DNA of 8,932 nucleotides from Actinomycetes bacterium (GTDB taxonomy: Bacteria; Actinomycetota; Acidimicrobiia; Acidimicrobiales; Palsa-688), in the NCBI GenBank assembly GCA_021819345.1, contig JAKARG010000110.1:1-8932 (forward strand), written 5' to 3'. A model generated the notes under the pieces. That model ran no database searches and was not told the DNA's origin. It saw nothing but the letters and a program-made list of their open reading frames with translations. Of this stretch, positions 1 through 3,402 are shown piece by piece. The translations under genes were made by a program, and so were the position numbers. The number at the start of each line of letters is the position of its first letter. Position 1 is the first letter of the stretch.

Positions 1-1
1 C

Positions 2-154
2 GGCGAAGTGCTCTTCGAGCCGCTCAGGGAGGCCTTTACCCGGCTCGTGGAAGCCGGCAGCCAGCGGGAGGTCCGCATCGTGCCCGCCGCGCTCGGCCCG
101 GCCGCAGGCGCGATCGGAGCGGGCCTGCTCGCCGCCCGGGAGGCTCGGGGCTAG
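2..154 (+). CDS. ROK-family sugar kinase (glucokinase-like), C-terminal fragment
   Basis: An open frame enters from the left edge and stops at TAG 152-154, giving the last 50 residues of a longer protein. The tail contains a VPAALGPAAGAIGAGLLA stretch. This matches the conserved C-terminus of ROK-family kinases and repressors (ATP-dependent glucokinases such as actinobacterial Glk), where an (A/P)xLGxxAGxxGAA segment helps form the nucleotide-binding lobe. ROK glucokinases phosphorylate glucose in the cytoplasm at the entry to glycolysis. The sugar-binding and zinc-binding motifs lie outside the window, so I cannot distinguish a kinase from a ROK repressor. The short tail without an N-terminal domain says nothing either way. 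Its stop codon overlaps the putative -10 hexamer of the next gene. Confidence 0.75.
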   Translation, partial: GEVLFEPLREAFTRLVEAGSQREVRIVPAALGPAAGAIGAGLLAAREARG

Positions 155-157
155 CGT
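152..157 (+). promoter_or_regulatory. Putative -10 hexamer of a leaderless promoter for the aminotransferase gene
   Basis: TAGCGT fits the actinobacterial TANNNT -10 pattern. It lies exactly 6 nt before the ATG at 164, which would place the transcription start at or beside the start codon. It overlaps the TAG stop of the kinase. There is no convincing -35 about 17 nt upstream. The G-run just before the ATG is too close to serve as a good Shine-Dalgarno site, which favours leaderless initiation. Confidence 0.4.
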
Positions 158-163
158 CGGGGG

Positions 164-1339
164 ATGGAGTTCCGCCGGATCAACGGACTGCCGCCGTATG
201 TGTTCGCACAGATCAACCAGCTCCGGGACGAGGCTCGGCGCGCCGGGAGGGACGTGGTGGACATGGGCTTCGGCAACCCCGACATCCCGAGCCCGCAAGT
301 AGCAGTCGACAAGCTCGCCGAGGCGGCTCGCAACCCGCGCAACCACCGCTATTCGGCCTCCCGGGGGATCCCCCGGCTCCGCCAGGCGATCGCCGAGCTG
401 TACCTCCGGCGCTTCGGGGTGGAGCTCGACCCCGACCGGGAGGTGGTGACCACGATCGGGGCCAAGGAAGGGCTGTCGCATCTCATGTGGACCCTCGTCG
501 GGCCGGGCGACACCGCGCTCGTGCCGACCCCGAGCTACCCGATCCACATCTACGCCCCGCTGTTCGCCGGAGCAGAGGTGCAGCAGGTGCGCCTCGGGCC
601 GCAGGAGGACTTCTTCTCCAACCTGCTCGACAGCTGGGAGCGCAGCTGGCCCCGGCCGAGGGTGGTCCTCTTCAGCTTCCCGCACAACCCGACGACCGAG
701 TGCGTGGACCTCGAGTGGATGGCCCGGCTGGTCGAGCTCGCCCGGGAGCGCGAGGTGGTGCTCGTCCACGACTTCGCCTACGCCGAGACCGCCTTCGACG
801 GCTACCGGCCTCCTTCGGTGCTCGAGGTGCCCGGGGCCAAGGACGTGGCGGTCGAGCTGTACACCCTCACCAAGAGCTTCTCGATGGCCGGGTGGCGGGT
901 GGCGTTCCTCGTGGGCAACGCCGAGGTCGTCGGCGCGCTGACCAAGCTCAAGAGCTACCTCGACTACGGCACCTTCCAGCCGATCCAGATCGCCTCGATC
1001 GTGGCGATGAACGAGGCGCCCGAGTACCCCCTCGAGGTCAACTCGATCTACCAGTCACGCCGCGACGCCCTCTGCGACGGCCTGGAGCGGATCGGCTGGA
1101 CGGTGCCCCGCCCACAGGGGACGATGTTCGTCTGGGCGCCCGTGCCGGAGGCCTACGCGGAGATGGGATCGCTCGGCTTCGCGGAACACCTGGTCGTCGA
1201 CGCGGAGGTGGCCACCTCGCCCGGCGTCGGCTTCGGCGTCGGCGGGGAGGGCTTCGTCCGCTTCGCACTGATCGAGAACGAGCAGCGCATCAACCAGGCG
1301 GTGCGCAACCTCCGCCGGAGCCTGACCAAGCTCGGCTGA
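164..1339 (+). CDS. alaC: PLP-dependent class I/II aminotransferase, AlaC-like (glutamate-pyruvate aminotransferase)
   Basis: This 391-aa protein is a cytoplasmic fold-type I PLP enzyme. It resembles E. coli AlaC across its length: the N-terminal INGLPPYVF, YSASRGIPRLRQAI (63-76), TIGAKEGLSHLM, PSYPIHIY (123-130), the HNPT loop (174-177), VHDFAYAE (201-208), TLTKSFSMAGWR (234-245) and VRFALIENE (365-373). Lys237 should form the Schiff base with PLP. Asn175, Asp203 and Tyr206 should contact the cofactor, and Arg366 the substrate carboxylate. AlaC transfers an amino group from glutamate to pyruvate to make alanine. Relatives in this subgroup are often labelled LL-diaminopimelate aminotransferase, so substrate choice cannot be fixed from sequence alone. 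The length is normal for the family. The ATG at 164 is preferred because the AlaC-like alignment begins there and a TANNNT hexamer lies 6 nt upstream. The kinase upstream is separated by only 9 bp, and the ACT-domain gene lies 93 bp downstream. Confidence 0.9.
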   Translation: MEFRRINGLPPYVFAQINQLRDEARRAGRDVVDMGFGNPDIPSPQVAVDKLAEAARNPRNHRYSASRGIPRLRQAIAELYLRRFGVELDPDREVVTTIGAKEGLSHLMWTLVGPGDTALVPTPSYPIHIYAPLFAGAEVQQVRLGPQEDFFSNLLDSWERSWPRPRVVLFSFPHNPTTECVDLEWMARLVELAREREVVLVHDFAYAETAFDGYRPPSVLEVPGAKDVAVELYTLTKSFSMAGWRVAFLVGNAEVVGALTKLKSYLDYGTFQPIQIASIVAMNEAPEYPLEVNSIYQSRRDALCDGLERIGWTVPRPQGTMFVWAPVPEAYAEMGSLGFAEHLVVDAEVATSPGVGFGVGGEGFVRFALIENEQRINQAVRNLRRSLTKLG

Positions 1340-1354
1340 CCCGCTGGCGCCGGT

Positions 1355-1377
1355 CCCCGGTGCAGCCCGCCCCGGGG
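1355..1377 (+). terminator. Weak hairpin after the aminotransferase gene
   Basis: CCCCGG (1355-1360) pairs with CCGGGG (1372-1377) across an 11-nt loop. The 3' arm also lies within a 10-bp palindrome, GCCCCGGGGC (1369-1378). No T-run follows, so this is at best a U-less actinobacterial terminator or a chance GC-rich structure. Confidence 0.25.
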
Positions 1378-1420
1378 CAGTGTTCGCGGCCACGTAACGA
1401 GGGGTTCACACCCGGTGGTC

Positions 1421-1426
1421 TAGGTT
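1421..1426 (+). promoter_or_regulatory. Putative -10 hexamer of a leaderless promoter for the ACT-domain gene
   Basis: TAGGTT matches TANNNT and sits 6 nt before the GTG start at 1433, the same geometry as at the aminotransferase gene. There is no Shine-Dalgarno sequence at a usable distance. A TTCACA at 1405-1410 resembles a -35 but is only 10 nt from the hexamer, too close to serve as one. Confidence 0.45.
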
Positions 1427-1432
1427 CGGGCG

Positions 1433-2119
1433 GTGCCCACGTATGTCCTGCGTGTCTGGATGCCCGACCGGCCCGGGGCCCTCGGGGCGGTCGCCTCACG
1501 GATCGGGGCGGTGCGCGGCGACCTGACCGGCATCGACATCCTGGAGCGGGGCGCAGGCAGGGCGATCGACGAGCTGATCGTCGAGCTGCCGAGCGAGGAG
1601 CTCGTGCCCCTGCTCGTCGCCGAGATCGCCGAAGTCGACGGGGTCGACGTCGAGAACGTCGGCCCGGCACCCGAGGAGCCGGTCGACCCCCGGCTCGACG
1701 CCCTGGAGACCGCGGCTGTCCTCGTGGCGGAGCGGAGCGTCGCCGGGCTGCTCGAGGAGCTCGCCCGGCGGGCGATGAGGGACTTCACCGCCGACTGGGC
1801 GGCGGTCATCCACCTGTCGGGCCCGACGCCGCTGGCCGAGGTCGGCGCGGTGCCGCCGGCGCCGTGGCTCGCCGCCTTCGTCGCCGGCAGCCGCCTGTCG
1901 GTGGCGCCCGAGGTCTCCGGGAGCGGCCCCGACGACGTCGCCTGGGCCGACCTCGCCGCTGCGGAGCTGGCGGTGGTCCTCGGGCGTCGGGGTCGCCCGC
2001 TGCGCGCCCGGGAGCGCCGTCAGCTCGCCGCGCTGGCGAGGATCGTCGACCACCGCTGGAGCGAGCTGGTCCAGCGGAGCTCCCGGGGCCTGCACCCGAG
2101 CGCCACCTCCCAGCCCTGA
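1433..2119 (+). CDS. ACT-domain protein with a GAF-like C-terminal half
   Basis: This 228-aa protein starts at GTG. Residues 1-75 read as an ACT domain: a first strand TYVLRVWM, then the ligand-loop motif PDRPGALGAVASRIG (11-25), a second strand pair around IDILERG and DELIVEL, and a second helix with its final strand at 57-76. ACT domains bind amino acids or similar small ligands at the DRPG loop and usually act as dimers. A Pro/Glu-rich linker (78-86) follows. Residues 88-212 contain helix-strand segments ending in AAAELAVVLGRRGRPLRARERRQLAALARIVD, which resembles the closing strand and helix of a GAF domain. The middle is poorly conserved, so GAF is a structural guess. No catalytic or DNA-binding motif is visible, which suggests a sensor or regulatory subunit. 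The neighbouring aminotransferase hints at amino-acid metabolism, but no target is proven. The gene converges with the TIGR03085 gene 76 bp away. Confidence 0.75.
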   Translation: MPTYVLRVWMPDRPGALGAVASRIGAVRGDLTGIDILERGAGRAIDELIVELPSEELVPLLVAEIAEVDGVDVENVGPAPEEPVDPRLDALETAAVLVAERSVAGLLEELARRAMRDFTADWAAVIHLSGPTPLAEVGAVPPAPWLAAFVAGSRLSVAPEVSGSGPDDVAWADLAAAELAVVLGRRGRPLRARERRQLAALARIVDHRWSELVQRSSRGLHPSATSQP

Positions 2120-2130
2120 TCCTCCACCGC

Positions 2131-2144
2131 CCAGGCGAGCCTGG
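2131..2144 (+). terminator. Short hairpin between convergent genes
   Basis: CCAGGC and GCCTGG form a perfect inverted repeat around GA, realistically a 5-bp stem with a 4-nt loop. It starts 11 bp after the ACT gene's stop and is followed by CCCCTT. It may contribute to ending the plus-strand transcript, but it is short and lacks a proper T-run. Confidence 0.3.
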
Positions 2145-2159
2145 CCCCTTGCTGGATGG

Positions 2160-2188
2160 CGAGCGCCGGCCGTGGGCGTCGGCGCTCG
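2160..2188. terminator. Candidate bidirectional terminator hairpin between convergent genes
   Basis: CGAGCGCCG (2160-2168) and CGGCGCTCG (2180-2188) form a perfect 9-bp stem with an 11-nt loop. It sits in the 76-bp gap between the convergent ACT-domain and TIGR03085 genes, 8 bp after the end of the latter, where a shared terminator is expected. There is no T-run on either strand, so it would be a U-less terminator of the kind proposed in high-GC actinobacteria. Confidence 0.4.
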
Positions 2189-2195
2189 GCGGGCG

Positions 2196-2816
2196 TCAGA
2201 GGCCGAGCGGAGCGCTCCTCAGGCGCTCGGTCGCATCCGGTGGGCCGTCGAGCTCCACCCTCGCGTGGGCGCCCCGGCCGAAGCCGAACAGCACCAGCTC
2301 AGAGGGGGCGCCACCCACGCGGACGGTGTCGGTCCCGGAGCCGACCCGCACCGGCGTACGTCCGGGGGCGGCGAGCTCGGCGGTCACGCCGGCCCTGCGG
2401 AACATGAGCCTGCCGACGGTGCGGAGCCGGCGCCACAGGGAGTCCTCCATGGCCGGGTCGAGCTGGCGGGGCTCCCAGTCGGGCTGCGCCCGGCGGACGT
2501 CCTCGTGGTGCACGAAGTACTCGACGGTGTTCATCGCCTCGTCGAGCGGTCGGAGCAGGCTCGGGGGGCCGGAGCGGACCGCGCCGACGAGCTCCCCCCA
2601 GGCACGACCGGCCGCCTCGGCCTGGACCCGCTCGGTGCGGGGGGCGAGTGGGCGCAGGAGGATCCCGGCGGCGGCATCCGGGCGGGCCTCCCGGATGTAG
2701 AGGTGAGCCGCGAGGTCCCGGGTGCTCCAGCCGTCGCACAGGGTCGGCGCATCCGGGCCCAACCGCTCGAAGAGGTCACAGAGGCAGGATCGCTCGTCCC
2801 GGGCGAACTTGGTCAC
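2196..2816 (-). CDS. TIGR03085-family metal-binding protein (DinB/mycothiol-dependent isomerase-like)
   Basis: This 206-aa protein has the TIGR03085 signature: FARDERSCLCDLFERLGPDAPTLC at the N-terminus, DGWSTRDLAAHL (28-39), TVEYFVHHEDVRRAQP (97-112), and a C-terminal beta segment around GGAPSELVLFGFGRGAHARVEL (168-189). The family shares the DinB/YfiT four-helix fold with the N-terminal domain of mycothiol-dependent maleylpyruvate isomerase. His38, His103 or His104, and Asp106 are likely metal ligands. Members are common in actinobacteria; their reaction is not established, though thiol-transferase chemistry with mycothiol is a fair guess. I choose the GTG at 2816 over the in-frame ATGs at 2837 and 2873. 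It gives the family's usual start just before FARDERS, and a TAGGAT hexamer lies 7 nt upstream. The longer versions add Gly/Pro-rich residues with no family similarity. No signal peptide or membrane segment is present. Confidence 0.85.
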   Translation of the reverse strand: MTKFARDERSCLCDLFERLGPDAPTLCDGWSTRDLAAHLYIREARPDAAAGILLRPLAPRTERVQAEAAGRAWGELVGAVRSGPPSLLRPLDEAMNTVEYFVHHEDVRRAQPDWEPRQLDPAMEDSLWRRLRTVGRLMFRRAGVTAELAAPGRTPVRVGSGTDTVRVGGAPSELVLFGFGRGAHARVELDGPPDATERLRSAPLGL

Positions 2817-2823
2817 CGCATGG

Positions 2824-2829
2824 ATCCTA
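2824..2829 (-). promoter_or_regulatory. Putative -10 hexamer of a leaderless promoter for the TIGR03085 gene
   Basis: On the minus strand TAGGAT ends 7 nt before the GTG at 2816. This is the TANNNT arrangement also seen at positions 152 and 1421. It supports the GTG start, because the upstream in-frame ATGs lie before this hexamer and would not be in the transcript. Confidence 0.45.
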
Positions 2830-2835
2830 GGAGGC

Positions 2836-2847
2836 ATTGCCGGCAAT
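2836..2847. promoter_or_regulatory. 12-bp perfect palindrome, possible operator
   Basis: ATTGCCGGCAAT is a perfect 12-bp palindrome. It occupies the expected -35/-10 spacer of the TIGR03085 promoter, directly upstream of the TAGGAT hexamer. Its central TTGCCGGCAA core and its location fit a dimeric repressor site. No regulator gene is adjacent, and I do not recognise the motif. Confidence 0.35.
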
Positions 2848-2951
2848 CCTCGCGGCGACCCGGGCCCTGGCACGTAGGCGAGGAGCGGAGGGGCCCCGGC
2901 GCAGCCTCCCCGTCGAAGGGGCGGGGACAGGAGAGGCCGACACCGGGGCGA

Positions 2952-2977
2952 GCCGCCGAGGGGGCAGCTTCGGCGGC
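2952..2977. repeat. Stem-loop inverted repeat
   Basis: GCCGCCGAGG (2952-2961) pairs with CTTCGGCGGC (2968-2977). Nine pairs are Watson-Crick and one is G-T, with a 6-nt loop. It lies far from either neighbouring start codon, in the spacer upstream of nrdJ. Its role is unknown. It could be a terminator of an unseen transcript or part of a small RNA. Confidence 0.4.
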
Positions 2978-2987
2978 GAGAAGGGTC

Positions 2988-3024
2988 CTACCCGGGGCGG
3001 CCGAGGGGAAAACGTCCCGGGTAG
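2988..3024. repeat. 9-bp perfect inverted repeat CTACCCGGG/CCCGGGTAG
   Basis: CTACCCGGG (2988-2996) and CCCGGGTAG (3016-3024) are exact reverse complements with a 19-bp spacer, so the arms are centred 28 bp apart. The spacer includes a rare A-run (GGGGAAAACG) in otherwise GC-rich DNA. This spacing and symmetry fit either a pair of protein-binding half-sites or a long-loop hairpin. It lies about 170 bp upstream of the nrdJ promoter hexamers. Confidence 0.4.
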
Positions 3025-3068
3025 TCCTCTTCGTCACCTCGTCGGCGTGCCCCGCACGGCTAGGTGGG

Positions 3069-3119
3069 CCCGGCAGTCCACAGCCCGGCAGTCCACAGCC
3101 CGGGGCTGCGGGTCCACAG
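3069..3119. repeat. Direct repeats with DnaA-box-like TCCACA cores upstream of nrdJ
   Basis: The 15-bp unit CCCGGCAGTCCACAG occurs twice back to back (3069-3083, 3084-3098). It is followed by a diverged 21-bp copy (3099-3119) that keeps the CCCGG start and the GTCCACAG end. Each copy carries TCCACA. The first two read CAGTCCACA, which matches the actinobacterial DnaA box TTGTCCACA at 7 of 9 positions. The array ends about 77 bp upstream of the -35 hexamer of the nrdJ promoter. A DnaA-type or other regulator site is inferred; the repeats themselves are certain. Confidence 0.6.
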
Positions 3120-3128
3120 CCATCTACC

Positions 3129-3144
3129 CCTGTTGGTGCACAGG
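3129..3144. promoter_or_regulatory. Small inverted repeat upstream of the nrdJ promoter
   Basis: CCTGT (3129-3133) and ACAGG (3140-3144) flank TGGTGC, giving a 16-bp dyad about 50 bp upstream of the -35 hexamer. It may be an activator or repressor site. It does not resemble the AT-rich NrdR box, and five-base arms can arise by chance. Confidence 0.25.
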
Positions 3145-3195
3145 AACCGTTGCCTAGCTTGGCCGGTGGTCCTCGCAGCTCGTCACGGCCCGGCG

Positions 3196-3224
3196 TTGAC
3201 AGGACCGAAGTACAGTGGTGTAAT
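3196..3224 (+). promoter_or_regulatory. Near-consensus sigma-70-type promoter of nrdJ
   Basis: TTGACA (3196-3201, exact consensus) and TGTAAT (3219-3224, 5 of 6 to TATAAT) are separated by the optimal 17 bp. This predicts transcription starting near 3231 and a leader of about 172 nt before the nrdJ ATG. An 8-bp palindrome, GTAATTAC (3220-3227), covers the -10 and could be an operator. It is the best-matched promoter in the window. Confidence 0.7.
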
Positions 3225-3239
3225 TACCGGGCTCATCTT

Positions 3240-3299
3240 GTGTCGATCTCGGTCCGAGGGCTCGGGACGACACCACAGGTTGTGCCCTCGGTCAGGTAG
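3240..3299 (+). CDS. Possible 19-aa leader peptide in the nrdJ 5' leader
   Basis: A GTG-initiated frame encodes MSISVRGLGTTPQVVPSVR and ends at TAG 3297-3299. It begins about 9 nt after the predicted transcription start and has no Shine-Dalgarno sequence, so initiation would be near-leaderless. It spans the CCGAGGGC strand and the first GCCCTCGG copy and stops 1 nt before the second copy, so a translating ribosome would influence which stem forms. There is no run of a diagnostic amino acid. Open frames are common by chance at this GC content, so coding status is doubtful. Confidence 0.2.
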   Translation: MSISVRGLGTTPQVVPSVR

Positions 3300-3385
3300 C
3301 GCCCTCGGATGGGGGCCACCGGCAGGGGGAGCTGATGCGAGCAGCATCAGGAGGGCCGACCGGCCCTCCTGGACGAGGCGAGGAC

Positions 3386-3392
3386 GAGGGAG
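3386..3392 (+). promoter_or_regulatory. Ribosome binding site of nrdJ
   Basis: GAGGGAG lies 10 nt upstream of the ATG at 3403 and falls outside the strong hairpin ending at 3371. It selects this ATG as the nrdJ start over the in-frame possibilities further upstream, which would run through the promoter and leader. Confidence 0.6.
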
Positions 3393-3402
3393 ACCGAGAG
3401 AT

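Larger units (their letters stand above)
2848..3068. other. Non-coding GC-rich spacer with inverted repeats
   Basis: I see no gene with recognisable protein features here. The open frames that cross it are Gly/Pro/Arg-rich products of GC bias. It contains two strong inverted repeats, listed separately, a GGGGCCCC palindrome near 2890, and small CCCC/GGGG pairs near 2909-2921. It separates the TIGR03085 promoter from the nrdJ control region. A small RNA cannot be excluded, but no tRNA-like or known RNA motif is visible. Confidence 0.6.
3231..3402 (+). promoter_or_regulatory. Structured 5' leader of nrdJ with mutually exclusive stems
   Basis: The predicted leader contains several perfect complements. 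CCGAGGGC (3254-3261) can pair with either of two identical GCCCTCGG copies (3284-3291 or 3301-3308); the second gains an A-T pair and a G-T pair. CTGATGC (3332-3338) pairs with GCATCAG (3344-3350) over a 5-nt loop. CAGGAGGGCC (3348-3357) pairs with GGCCCTCCTG (3362-3371) around GACC. The last two stems share 3348-3350, so they compete at the edge. The final hairpin lacks a T-run but sequesters AGGAGG. Such alternative pairings are typical of attenuators and riboswitches. I could not match it to the cobalamin riboswitch: no B12-box-like GCCAGGAGACC is present. Confidence 0.5.

Noticed and set aside
487..2700. A 737-codon plus-strand open frame running through the aminotransferase, ACT and TIGR03085 genes.
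   Set aside because: Its translation is Arg/Pro/Gly-rich without motifs and overlaps three recognisable genes in other frames. It is an effect of scarce stop codons at high GC.
2817..2873. Longer TIGR03085 start at the ATG at 2873 or 2837.
   Set aside because: The extra residues are Gly/Pro-rich with no family match, and both starts lie upstream of the likely -10 hexamer.
3069..3119. CRISPR array.
   Set aside because: The units are directly adjacent 15-mers with no spacers and no cas genes nearby.
3181..3240. NrdR box at the nrdJ promoter.
   Set aside because: NrdR sites are AT-rich, about 16-bp paired elements. The promoter shows only GTAATTAC over the -10 and no tandem partner.
2172..3299. 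A 375-codon plus-strand frame antisense to the TIGR03085 gene and crossing the nrdJ promoter.
   Set aside because: It is opposite a family-matched protein and has no recognisable domain. Only its last 19 codons are considered, as a weak leader-peptide idea.
3064..3402. In-frame upstream extension of NrdJ by 113 residues.
   Set aside because: It would include the promoter hexamers and direct repeats. The translation is unlike any NrdJ N-terminus, and a Shine-Dalgarno precedes the ATG at 3403.
3231..3402. Cobalamin riboswitch upstream of nrdJ.
   Set aside because: I could not find the B12-box (GCCAGGAGACC-like) or the usual conserved core segments. A covariance-model search would settle it.
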